Source: Pseudomonas sp. PGPPP3 (GTDB taxonomy: Bacteria > Pseudomonadota > Gammaproteobacteria > Pseudomonadales > Pseudomonadaceae). From it: DNA of 7,752 nucleotides. The stretch is from assembly GCA_002256055.1 (NCBI GenBank), contig NKIE01000051.1, forward strand, positions 3,355 to 11,106, in the 5' to 3' direction. Of the stretch, positions 1 to 6,677 are shown piece by piece. Made by a program: the position numbers and the translations under genes. The notes beneath the pieces were generated by a model. That model was not told where the DNA came from. It ran no database searches and saw only the letters and a program-made list of their open reading frames with translations. Numbering within the stretch: the first letter of the stretch is position 1; each line of letters begins with the position of its first letter.

Positions 1-948
1 GACCGCGACAGCGTACTACTGAACTTTCTGCCCGAGTTCTGGATTGCCGGGGAAAACGCCGGCCTGCTGTTCCCGGTCTTCGCCGGCTGCCGCTTGGTGC
101 TGCTGGCGCGCTGGGATGCCCTGGCCTTTATGGCCGCCGTGCAGCATTACCAGGTCAGCCACTGCGGCCTGCTGGTCGACAGCGCCGCCGAGGTGCTGGA
201 CCACCCGCACGTGGGTGACTACGACCTGCGCTCACTGCAGCGCACCGGCAGCATCTCCTTTATCAAGAAACTGACCCGCGACTACCGCGCACGCTGGCAG
301 GCGCTGAGCGGCTGCAGGCTGTTCGAGTTCAGCTTCGGCATGACCGAAACCCACACCTGCGACACTTTCACCTGGGGCCTGCAAGACGACGACTTCGACC
401 TCACCAGCGCACCGACCTTCGTCGGCCTGCCGGTGCCCGGCACCCAGTTCAAGGTCTGCGACTTTGCCAGCGGCGCGCTGCTGCCACTGGGCAGCGAAGG
501 CGAGCTGTGCGTGCGCAGCCCGGCGCTGATGCAGGGCTACTGGCAGCGCCCGGAGGAATCCGCCGCCGCGCTCAAGGACGGCTGGCTGCACACCGGCGAC
601 CTCGGCCAGATCACCGAGCAAGGCTTTATCCGCTACCTCGGCCGGCGCAAGGAGATGCTCAAGGTCAACGGCATGAGCGTGTTCCCCAGCGAGCTGGAAG
701 CGCTACTCGGGCAACACCCGGCCCTGCTGGCCAGCGCTGTGATCGGCCGCACCGACGCCCAGCGCGGCCAGCAGCCAATGGCCTTCGTGGTGCTCAAACC
801 CGGCAGCGCGGAAGATGCCGAGACACTGAGCGCCTGGTGTCGCAACGCCATGGCCAGCTACAAGGTGCCGGAGATCCGCGTGGTCGCGGCGCTGCCGATG
901 ACCGCCACCGGCAAGGTGAAGAAGAACGAATTGGAGAACCTGCTGTGA
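1..948 (+). CDS. AMP-forming acyl-CoA synthetase/ligase, C-terminal part (5' end outside window)
   Basis: This partial CDS has been open in frame 1 since the first base and ends at TGA 946-948, giving 315 residues. Enzymes of the ANL superfamily activate a carboxylic acid with ATP to an acyl-adenylate and transfer the acyl group to CoA. Visible signatures, numbered within the fragment, are the GMTETH motif near residue 113, the TGDLG motif near 198, the hinge and C-terminal-domain entry RRKEMLKVNG near 215-224, and the TGKVKKNEL tail whose Lys305 is the expected catalytic lysine. The N-terminal P-loop of the family (Thr/Ser/Gly-rich) lies before the window, so start and full length cannot be given. 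The stop overlaps the GTG start of the downstream carboxylase by 3 bases within GTGA, so the two are co-translated. The substrate is not readable from the sequence. A medium- or long-chain acid is my inference from the neighbour. Other ANL enzymes that activate acids to CoA esters remain possible. Confidence 0.9.
   Translation, partial: DRDSVLLNFLPEFWIAGENAGLLFPVFAGCRLVLLARWDALAFMAAVQHYQVSHCGLLVDSAAEVLDHPHVGDYDLRSLQRTGSISFIKKLTRDYRARWQALSGCRLFEFSFGMTETHTCDTFTWGLQDDDFDLTSAPTFVGLPVPGTQFKVCDFASGALLPLGSEGELCVRSPALMQGYWQRPEESAAALKDGWLHTGDLGQITEQGFIRYLGRRKEMLKVNGMSVFPSELEALLGQHPALLASAVIGRTDAQRGQQPMAFVVLKPGSAEDAETLSAWCRNAMASYKVPEIRVVAALPMTATGKVKKNELENLL
933..948 (+). promoter_or_regulatory. RBS and GTGA stop/start overlap coupling ligase and carboxylase
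   Basis: GGAG at 933-936 lies inside the last ligase codons, 8 bases before the GTG at 945-947. The ligase stop TGA occupies 946-948. A ribosome that ends the ligase sits on the carboxylase start, which is classic translational coupling and fixes GTG 945 as the start. Confidence 0.75.
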
Positions 949-3900
949 GCGCGCCCTTTACTGCCCTGCTGATCGCCAACCGCGGCGAAATCGCCATCCG
1001 CATCGCCCGCGCCTGCGCCGACCTTGAGATCCGTTCGGTGGCGGTGTTCGCCGAAGACGACGACGCCAGCCTGCACACGCGCAAGGCCGACCTCGCCGTG
1101 CCGCTCAAAGGCCGTGGCGTGCCGGCCTACCTGGACATGGACCAGCTGATCGCCATTGCCGCCGCCCACGGCTGCGACGCCATTCACCCCGGTTACGGCT
1201 TCCTCGCCGAGAACGCCGAGTTCGCCCGCCGCTGCCAGGCCGCCAGCATCACCTTTATCGGCCCAGCGCCGGAGGTGCTCGAACTGTTCGGCGACAAAGC
1301 CGCCGCCCGCGCCCTGGCCGAGCGCTGCGGCGTGCCGCTGGTGGCCGGCATCAACCAGGCGGTGAGCCTGGAACAAGCCCAAGCCTTCTGCACCGAGCAT
1401 GGCGCCGTGATGCTCAAGGCCCTGGCCGGTGGCGGTGGCCGTGGCATGCGCGCGGTGTTCGAGCCGACGACACTGGCCGAAGCCTACGCCCGCTGCCAGT
1501 CCGAGGCGCAGGCGGCGTTCGGTAACGGCGCCCTATACATCGAGCAACTGGTGAGTGACGCGCGGCATATCGAAGTGCAGGTGCTCGGCGACGGCTCCGG
1601 TGCCGTCAGCCATCTGTGGGAACGCGACTGCAGCCTGCAGCGACGCAACCAGAAACTGGTGGAAATTGCCCCCAGCCCCGACCTGGACAGCGATGTACGT
1701 GATGCCATGATCGCCGCTGCCCTACATCTGGCGGCCGACGTGAAGTACTGCGGCATCGGCACCTTCGAGTTCCTCCTCGACGCGGCACAGCCGGGGCGCT
1801 TCTACTTTATGGAAGCCAACCCGCGGGTGCAGGTGGAGCACACCGTCAGCGAACAAGTCACCGGCGTCGACCTGCTGCACACCCAGCTCAAGCTGGTCGC
1901 CGGCCACTCCCTGGCAGCACTCGGCCTGTTGCAGCCGCCGGCCGTGCAGGGCTTCGCCGTGCACCTGCGGATCAACCTGGAAACCCTGCATGCCGACGGC
2001 AGCACGCGCCCGGCGGTCGGCACCCTGACTGCCTTTGATCCGCCCAGTGGCCCCGGCCTGCGCGTGGATGGCTACGGCTACGCCGGCTACCCGGTAAGCC
2101 CCAACTACGACTCGCTGCTGGCCAAACTGATCGCCCAGGGTGCGGACTACCCGACCGCCCTGCGCCGCGCCTACCGCGCCCTCAGCGAGTTCCGCTTGGA
2201 GGGCGTGGCCAACAACTTGCACCTGCTGCAAAACCTGCTGCGCCACCCGGCCGTGCAGCGCCATCAGGTCAACACCCGCTTTGTCGAAAACCAACTGACC
2301 GAGTTGCTCGCACCTCAACCACAGGCCCACGCCCATCGCTATTTCGCCGTCAGCAGTGCCAGCGTGGCCGCCACCCTGCACAGCGTCGACGCCCCGCCCG
2401 GCAGTGTGCCGCTGACCACTCCCAATACCGGCGTGCTGGTGTGCCTGGAGGTGGCCGAGGGCGATGCCGTGGCCGCTGGCCAGAGCATCGCCGTGCTGGA
2501 AGCGATGAAGATGGAGTTCGTGGTCAAGGCCAGCCACAGCGGCATCGTCCGCGCCCTGGCAGCGCAACCGGGCGACACCCTCGCGGAAGGCCAGACCCTG
2601 TTGTTTATCGAGCCCGCCGAAGTCGACGGCAGCGCTCAACATGATGAGCAGAGCCTGGACCTGGCGCATATTCGCGCCGACCTCGCCGAGGTGCTGGAGC
2701 GCCACGCCTTGCTCACCGATGCCCGCCGCCCCGAGGCCGTGGCCAAGCGGCGCAAGACCGGCCAACGCAGCGCCCGGGAAAATCTCGCCGACCTGCTGGA
2801 CGACGGCAGCTTCAGTGAATACGGCGCCCTGGCCCTGGCCGCACAACGGCGTCGGCGCTCAACCGAGGAACTGCTGCAACTGAGCCCCGCCGACGGCCTG
2901 ATCGCTGGCATCGGCACAGTGAATGCTGCGGCGTTCGGCAGCCAGGCCGCGCGCTGCATGAGCATCGCTTACGACTACACAGTGTTCGCCGGCACCCAGG
3001 GTGTGATCAACCACAAGAAGACCGACCGCATGCTGCAACTGGCCGAGCAATGGCGCCTGCCGTTGGTGCTGTTTGCCGAAGGCGGCGGCGGGCGGCCGGG
3101 GGATACCGATTTCGTTGGCGTGGCTGGCCTCGACTGCCACACCTTTGTCGGCATGGCCAAACTGTCCGGTCTGGTGCCGCTGGTGGGCGTGGTGTCCGGG
3201 CGCTGCTTCGCCGGCAACGCCGCCCTGCTCGGCTGCTGCGACGTGATTATCGCCACCGAGAACGCGACTATCGGTATGGCCGGGCCGGCGATGATCGAGG
3301 GCGGCGGCCTCGGTCGCTTCACGCCCGAGCAAGTCGGCCCGATCAGCGTGCAAGGCCCCAACGGCGTGATAGACGTGCAGGTGGCCGACGAGGCCGCCGC
3401 CGTGCAGGTGGCCAAGCAATACCTGAGCTACTTCCAGGGCCCGCTGGCCAACTGGCAGTGCCGCGACCAGCGCGAGCTGCGCCAGCTGATCCCGGAAAAC
3501 CGCCTGCGCGTGTATGACATCCGCCAGGTGATCGCCACCCTGGCCGATGCCGACAGCGTGCTGGAGTTGCGCCGTGCGTTTGCCCCGGGGCTGATTACCG
3601 CGCTGATCCGCATCGAAGGCCGGCCGTTTGGTCTGCTGGCCAACAACCCGGCGCACCTCGGTGGCGCCATCGACGCCCAGGCCGGCGACAAGGCCGCGCG
3701 CTTTATGCAGCTGTGCGATGCCTTCGACATCCCCCTGCTTTCACTGTGCGACACCCCCGGTTTTATGGTCGGCCCTGAGGCGGAAAAACAGGCCACCGTG
3801 CGGCATATCTCGCGCATGTTCGTCGCCGCCGCCAGCCTCACGGTACCGTTCTTCACCGTGGTGCTGCGCAAGGGCTATGGCCTCGGCGCCCAGGCCATGG

Positions 3901-4226
3901 CCGCCGGCAGCTTCCACTCGCCGCTGTTCACCATCGCCTGGCCCAGCGGCGAGTTCGGCGCCATGGGCCTGGAAGGTGCGGTGCGCCTGGGTTTTGCCAA
4001 GGAACTGGCCGCCCAGCCCGACGCCGCGGCGCAAAAAGCCTTGTTCGACAAACTGGTGGCCAAGGCCTACGAGCAAGGCAAGGGCCTGAATATGGCCACC
4101 TATCTGGAGATCGATGCAGTGATCGACCCCGCCGATACCCGCGCCTGGCTGCTGCGCGGCCTCAACGCCACACCGCCAACGGCGCCGCGTCAGGGTAAAA
4201 AACGGCCCTTCGTCGACACCTGGTAA
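945..4226 (+). CDS. Single-chain biotin-dependent acyl-CoA carboxylase (BC-BCCP-CT fusion, LCC type)
   Basis: This 1093-residue protein should carboxylate an acyl-CoA at the alpha carbon using ATP, bicarbonate and covalently bound biotin. Biotin carboxylase spans about residues 5-450: ANRGEIA at 11-17, [10 protein letters not shown] at 81-90, a glycine-rich ATP loop at 161-167, Glu275, Glu290/Asn292/Arg294 and Arg342, matching the E. coli AccC active-site residues. The biotin carrier domain is about 487-558, with Lys522 in EAMKME as the biotinylation site. The carboxyltransferase (crotonase fold) is about 570-1093: [11 protein letters not shown] from 712, GRCFAGNAA at 752-760, CDTPGFMVG at 935-943 and RKGYGLGA at 975-982, with an intact KKRPFVDTW end. 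I chose GTG 945 because homology begins there and GGAG at 933-936 is 8 bases upstream. The frame stays open back to 507, but that part only mirrors the ligase. Order, length and single-chain form fit the long-chain acyl-CoA carboxylase class known from mycobacteria and Pseudomonas. Pyruvate carboxylase is excluded by the CT fold. Substrate is inferred, not shown. Confidence 0.93.
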   Translation: MSAPFTALLIANRGEIAIRIARACADLEIRSVAVFAEDDDASLHTRKADLAVPLKGRGVPAYLDMDQLIAIAAAHGCDAIHPGYGFLAENAEFARRCQAASITFIGPAPEVLELFGDKAAARALAERCGVPLVAGINQAVSLEQAQAFCTEHGAVMLKALAGGGGRGMRAVFEPTTLAEAYARCQSEAQAAFGNGALYIEQLVSDARHIEVQVLGDGSGAVSHLWERDCSLQRRNQKLVEIAPSPDLDSDVRDAMIAAALHLAADVKYCGIGTFEFLLDAAQPGRFYFMEANPRVQVEHTVSEQVTGVDLLHTQLKLVAGHSLAALGLLQPPAVQGFAVHLRINLETLHADGSTRPAVGTLTAFDPPSGPGLRVDGYGYAGYPVSPNYDSLLAKLIAQGADYPTALRRAYRALSEFRLEGVANNLHLLQNLLRHPAVQRHQVNTRFVENQLTELLAPQPQAHAHRYFAVSSASVAATLHSVDAPPGSVPLTTPNTGVLVCLEVAEGDAVAAGQSIAVLEAMKMEFVVKASHSGIVRALAAQPGDTLAEGQTLLFIEPAEVDGSAQHDEQSLDLAHIRADLAEVLERHALLTDARRPEAVAKRRKTGQRSARENLADLLDDGSFSEYGALALAAQRRRRSTEELLQLSPADGLIAGIGTVNAAAFGSQAARCMSIAYDYTVFAGTQGVINHKKTDRMLQLAEQWRLPLVLFAEGGGGRPGDTDFVGVAGLDCHTFVGMAKLSGLVPLVGVVSGRCFAGNAALLGCCDVIIATENATIGMAGPAMIEGGGLGRFTPEQVGPISVQGPNGVIDVQVADEAAAVQVAKQYLSYFQGPLANWQCRDQRELRQLIPENRLRVYDIRQVIATLADADSVLELRRAFAPGLITALIRIEGRPFGLLANNPAHLGGAIDAQAGDKAARFMQLCDAFDIPLLSLCDTPGFMVGPEAEKQATVRHISRMFVAAASLTVPFFTVVLRKGYGLGAQAMAAGSFHSPLFTIAWPSGEFGAMGLEGAVRLGFAKELAAQPDAAAQKALFDKLVAKAYEQGKGLNMATYLEIDAVIDPADTRAWLLRGLNATPPTAPRQGKKRPFVDTW

Positions 4227-4231
4227 GCGCC

Positions 4232-4261
4232 CCGCGCGGCGGCCGACTTGGCGCCGCGCGG
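4232..4261 (+). terminator. Perfect 10-bp GC inverted repeat after the carboxylase gene; possible terminator
   Basis: Arms CCGCGCGGCG (4232-4241) and CGCCGCGCGG (4252-4261) are exact reverse complements around a 10-base loop, starting 5 bases after the TAA at 4224-4226. The RNA hairpin would be very stable. No T-tract follows (next bases TCATATTGCG), so an intrinsic terminator is not proven. It may instead act as a Rho-associated 3' end, an RNA-stabilising structure, or part of the dxs leader on a read-through transcript. Confidence 0.5.
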
Positions 4262-4278
4262 TCATATTGCGCGGTAAC

Positions 4279-4302
4279 AGCGGCCTGCGTGTTCAGGCCG
4301 CT
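4279..4302 (+). terminator. Second perfect inverted repeat between carboxylase and dxs genes
   Basis: Arms AGCGGCCTG (4279-4287) and CAGGCCGCT (4294-4302) pair perfectly over 9 bp around the loop CGTGTT. It is followed by TGGGCC, not by a T-run. Together with the hairpin 17 bases upstream it makes a tandem structured region that probably ends or pauses the ligase-carboxylase transcript. Its last base overlaps the first base of the putative -35 element of dxs, so it could also influence dxs initiation. Confidence 0.45.
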
Positions 4303-4330
4303 TGGGCCATATCGGTGCTTCGGGTAAACT
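4302..4330 (+). promoter_or_regulatory. Putative sigma70-type promoter of dxs
   Basis: TTGGGC (4302-4307) and TAAACT (4325-4330) are separated by exactly 17 bases. The -35 matches 3 of 6 and the -10 matches 4 of 6 consensus positions. Transcription would begin near 4337, giving a leader of about 30 bases to ATG 4366. The spacing is ideal but the hexamers are weak, so this is a candidate only. Confidence 0.38.
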
Positions 4331-4365
4331 GCCGCATCTTTTGCCCCATGAACGCGATGCGCCTG

Positions 4366-6255
4366 ATGCCGACGACCTTCCACGAATTCCCCCGCCAGCG
4401 CCCTGTAACGCCGTTGCTTGACCGTGCGAGCACGCCGGACGGGCTGCGCCGCCTGGGTGAAAACGAGCTGGAAGGCCTGGCCGACGAGTTGCGCCAGTAC
4501 CTGCTGTACACGGTCGGGCAAACCGGCGGGCACTTCGGCGCCGGCCTCGGCGTGATCGAGCTGACCATCGCCCTGCATTACGTGTTCGACACCCCGGACG
4601 ACCGCCTGGTGTGGGACGTGGGCCATCAGGCCTACCCGCACAAGATCCTTACCGGCCGCCGCGAGCAGATGAGCACGCTACGGCAGAAGGACGGCATCGC
4701 CGCCTTCCCGCGTCGCAGCGAGAGCGAGTACGACACCTTTGGCGTCGGCCACTCCAGCACCAGCATCAGCGCGGCCCTCGGCATGGCCATTGCCGCCCGC
4801 CTGCAGGGCAGCAAGCGCAAGGCCGTGGCGGTAATCGGCGACGGCGCGATGACCGCCGGCATGGCGTTCGAGGCGCTCAACCACGCCTCGGATGTGGGCG
4901 CCAACATGCTGGTGGTGCTCAACGACAACGACATGTCGATCTCCAACAACGTCGGCGGGCTGTCCAACTACCTGGCCAAGATCCTCTCCAGCCGCACCTA
5001 CGCAAGCATGCGCGAGGGCAGCAAGAAGGTCCTGTCGCGCCTGCCCGGCGCCTGGGAAATTGCCCGCAAGACCGAAGAACACGCCAAAGGCATGCTGGTC
5101 CCCGGCACCCTGTTCGAAGAGCTGGGCTGGAACTACATCGGCCCCATCGACGGCCACGACCTGCCGACGCTGATCACCACCCTGCGCAATATGCGCGACC
5201 TGGATGGCCCGCAGTTCCTGCATATCAGCACCAAAAAGGGCAAGGGCTTCGCCCCGGCCGAACTGGACCCGATCGGCTACCACGCGATCACCAAGCTGGA
5301 GCCACTTAATGCCCCAGTGGTGCCGAAGAAGATCAGCGGGCCGAAATACTCCGCCGTGTTCGGCCAATGGCTGTGTGACATGGCCGAGCAGGATGCGCGC
5401 CTGGTCGGCATCACCCCGGCGATGAAGGAAGGCTCCGATCTGGTCGCGTTCAGCCAGCGCTTCCCGCAGCGTTACTTCGACGTGGCGATTGCCGAGCAGC
5501 ACGCCGTGACCCTGGCCGCGGGCATGGCCTGTGACGGCATCAAGCCGGTGGTGGCGATCTACTCGACCTTCCTGCAGCGCGCCTATGACCAACTGATTCA
5601 CGACGTGGCCGTGCAGCACCTCGACGTGCTGTTCGCCATCGACCGTGCTGGCCTGGTCGGCGAAGACGGTCCGACCCACGCCGGCAGCTTCGACCTCTCG
5701 TACCTGCGCTGCATCCCCGGCATGCTGATCATGACGCCCAGCGATGAAAACGAACTGCGCCGCATGCTCACCACCGGTCACCTGTTCAATGGCCCCGCCG
5801 CCGTGCGTTACCCGCGTGGCAGCGGACCGAATGCACGGATCGACCAAGAGCTGACGCCGCTGGAAATCGGCAAGGGCTTGGTGCGCCGCCAGGGCCATAA
5901 AACGGCCCTACTGGTGTTCGGCGTGCAACTGACTGAAGCCCTGCAGGTCGGTGAATTGCTCGATGCCACCGTGGTCGACATGCGCTTCGTCAAACCCTTG
6001 GACGAAACCCTGCTGCGCCAACTGGCGGCTGAGCATGAGCTGCTGGTAACCATCGAAGAAAACAGCATCATGGGTGGCGCAGGCTCCGCCGTCAGCGAGT
6101 TCCTCGCCAGCGAAAACCTGCTCAAGCCGATGCTCCACCTGGGCTTGCCGGACTACTACGTCGAGCACGCAAAACCGACCCAGATGCTCGCCGAATGTGG
6201 CCTCGACGCAGCCGGCATCGAAGCCGCCGTGCGTGAGCGCCTGGCCTGCCTGTAA
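4366..6255 (+). CDS. dxs: 1-deoxy-D-xylulose-5-phosphate synthase
   Basis: This cytosolic, thiamin-diphosphate-dependent, transketolase-like enzyme condenses pyruvate with glyceraldehyde 3-phosphate to 1-deoxy-D-xylulose 5-phosphate and CO2. It is the entry step of the MEP isoprenoid pathway, and DXP also feeds thiamin and pyridoxal phosphate synthesis. The protein has 629 residues, close to the usual 620-630. Visible are GGHFGAG with His56, the ThDP/Mg motif GDG at 158-160 with NDN at 186-188, the catalytic Glu377 in AIAEQHA, Arg405 in [20 protein letters not shown], and the C-terminal YPRGSG substrate-binding stretch. The N-terminus MPTTFHE followed by PLLDRAS resembles the Pseudomonas Dxs start, so I chose ATG 4366. 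In-frame ATGs at 4348 and 4357 would add 6 or 3 residues. None has a clear Shine-Dalgarno. Unlike the common xseB-ispA-dxs order, the upstream gene here is a carboxylase, so dxs probably has its own promoter. A Rho-independent terminator follows. Confidence 0.97.
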   Translation: MPTTFHEFPRQRPVTPLLDRASTPDGLRRLGENELEGLADELRQYLLYTVGQTGGHFGAGLGVIELTIALHYVFDTPDDRLVWDVGHQAYPHKILTGRREQMSTLRQKDGIAAFPRRSESEYDTFGVGHSSTSISAALGMAIAARLQGSKRKAVAVIGDGAMTAGMAFEALNHASDVGANMLVVLNDNDMSISNNVGGLSNYLAKILSSRTYASMREGSKKVLSRLPGAWEIARKTEEHAKGMLVPGTLFEELGWNYIGPIDGHDLPTLITTLRNMRDLDGPQFLHISTKKGKGFAPAELDPIGYHAITKLEPLNAPVVPKKISGPKYSAVFGQWLCDMAEQDARLVGITPAMKEGSDLVAFSQRFPQRYFDVAIAEQHAVTLAAGMACDGIKPVVAIYSTFLQRAYDQLIHDVAVQHLDVLFAIDRAGLVGEDGPTHAGSFDLSYLRCIPGMLIMTPSDENELRRMLTTGHLFNGPAAVRYPRGSGPNARIDQELTPLEIGKGLVRRQGHKTALLVFGVQLTEALQVGELLDATVVDMRFVKPLDETLLRQLAAEHELLVTIEENSIMGGAGSAVSEFLASENLLKPMLHLGLPDYYVEHAKPTQMLAECGLDAAGIEAAVRERLACL

Positions 6256-6271
6256 CGCTACAGCGTGCACG

Positions 6272-6303
6272 GCCGACGTGACATGAACGCACCACACGTC
6301 GGC
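6272..6303 (+). repeat. 9-bp inverted repeat just after dxs
   Basis: GCCGACGTG (6272-6280) and CACGTCGGC (6295-6303) are exact reverse complements with a 14-base loop, 16 bases past the dxs stop. A G-T pair (6271/6304) can extend it. No T-tract follows. It may be a 3'-end stabilising hairpin of the dxs mRNA, or a dyad operator in the region where a btuB promoter would be expected. The sequence alone does not decide. Confidence 0.45.
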
Positions 6304-6333
6304 TTGCCGCACTTTCACTTGTTCCTGATCCAC

Positions 6334-6362
6334 CGCGCACCTTAAGGTGCGCGACGTTTTTT
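6334..6362 (+). terminator. Rho-independent terminator of dxs
   Basis: Arms CGCGCACC (6334-6341) and GGTGCGCG (6346-6353) form a perfect 8-bp stem with loop TTAA. With the loop, 6334-6353 is a 20-base perfect palindrome. ACG and then six Ts (6357-6362) follow. This is the clearest terminator in the window and should end the dxs transcript 107 bases after its stop. The riboswitch structure begins only 2 bases after the T-run. Confidence 0.85.
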
Positions 6363-6364
6363 AT

Positions 6365-6557
6365 CCGCCACGGTGTGCTGCCAGCCCTGATGCTGCAGCC
6401 TGAAACGGGAAGCTGGTCAAAGCCAGCACTGCCCCCGCAACGGTAACCGAGCGCAGCCTGCCTAGCGCAGCGCTGCAACGTCTGCCTGATAGACCACTGG
6501 GTTCGCCTGGGAAGGTTGGTAGACGTCGCTCGGCAGTCCGGAGACCGGCCTTGGTGG
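6365..6557 (+). ncRNA. Cobalamin (vitamin B12) riboswitch aptamer
   Basis: Conserved blocks occur in canonical order: GAAACGGGAA (6402-6411), the hairpin GCTGGT/GCCAGC (6412-6417 with 6422-6427), CCCCCGCAAC followed by GGTAA (6432-6446), CCACTGG (6494-6500), TGGGAAGG (6508-6515), and the B12 box AGTCCGGAGACCGGCC (6535-6550). Supporting helices are P1 6365-6370 with 6552-6557 (one G-U pair), 6447-6452 with 6528-6533 (6 perfect pairs) and 6478-6486 with 6518-6526 (9 pairs, one wobble). A peripheral hairpin can form from AGCGC 6450-6454 and GCGCT 6470-6474. It lies 120 bases upstream of a btuB-like gene, the standard target. Binding of adenosyl- or another cobalamin should lower BtuB synthesis. 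Which cobalamin form is preferred cannot be read here. Confidence 0.93.
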
Positions 6558-6573
6558 ACGTGACTGGTATTGC

Positions 6574-6645
6574 GGAGGGCAAGCACCGGCAAGCATTGTC
6601 GGCTGCCCGGAATTCCCTGCACCGCATCGCTGGCCAACGCCCTCC
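6574..6645 (+). promoter_or_regulatory. Candidate anti-sequestor helix of the btuB riboswitch
   Basis: GGAGGGC (6574-6580) pairs perfectly with GCCCTCC (6639-6645). The second strand shares its last three bases (6643-6645) with the strand that masks the btuB ribosome-binding site, so both helices cannot be complete at once. Inside the intervening loop, CCGGC (6586-6590) can pair with GTCGG (6598-6602). By inference this is the expression-ON alternative when cobalamin is low. Confidence 0.5.
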
Positions 6646-6671
6646 TCGAAAGCTTCGCTTACTTTTGAGGA
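6643..6671 (+). promoter_or_regulatory. Shine-Dalgarno-sequestering hairpin of btuB
   Basis: TCCTCGAAAG (6643-6652) pairs over 10 bp, with one G-U wobble, to CTTTTGAGGA (6662-6671); the loop is CTTCGCTTA. The right strand contains the GAGG ribosome-binding site (6667-6670), 7 bases before ATG 6678. This is an expression platform for translational control. No terminator-like T-run lies between the aptamer and the gene. Confidence 0.65.
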
Positions 6672-6677
6672 TTGTTA

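Noticed and set aside
507..944. Upstream extension of the carboxylase reading frame
   Set aside because: The extension gives Arg/Pro/Gly-rich residues from the +3 frame of the ligase gene. Homology to biotin carboxylase begins exactly after GTG 945, which has a good RBS.
1722..2846. Long antisense open frame (374 aa) opposite the carboxylase
   Set aside because: It lies entirely opposite a strongly conserved enzyme, its translation is a low-complexity Gly/Ala/Val/Gln/His mix, and GC-rich codon bias routinely opens this antisense frame.
945..4226. Pyruvate carboxylase as the name of the fused carboxylase
   Set aside because: Pyruvate carboxylase has a TIM-barrel carboxyltransferase between BC and a C-terminal BCCP. 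Here BCCP is in the middle and the C-terminal half is the crotonase-fold acyl-CoA carboxyltransferase.
4267..4365. Upstream extension of dxs to 4267
   Set aside because: The frame is open but crosses the hairpin and promoter region, has no RBS, and lengthens the protein beyond the conserved Dxs N-terminus.
4678..5898. Long antisense open frame (406 aa) opposite dxs
   Set aside because: It is the shadow of dxs. No recognisable domain or ribosome-binding site, and composition is typical of a GC-driven antisense frame.
6256..6265. Small dyad CGCTACAGCG right after the dxs stop
   Set aside because: A 4-bp stem with a 2-base loop cannot form a stable hairpin.
6432..6446. GCAACGGTAA instead of the common GCAACTGTAA in the riboswitch core, as a possible defect
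   Set aside because: From memory the E. coli btuB riboswitch also has GCGGTAA at this place, so the variant is compatible with a functional aptamer.
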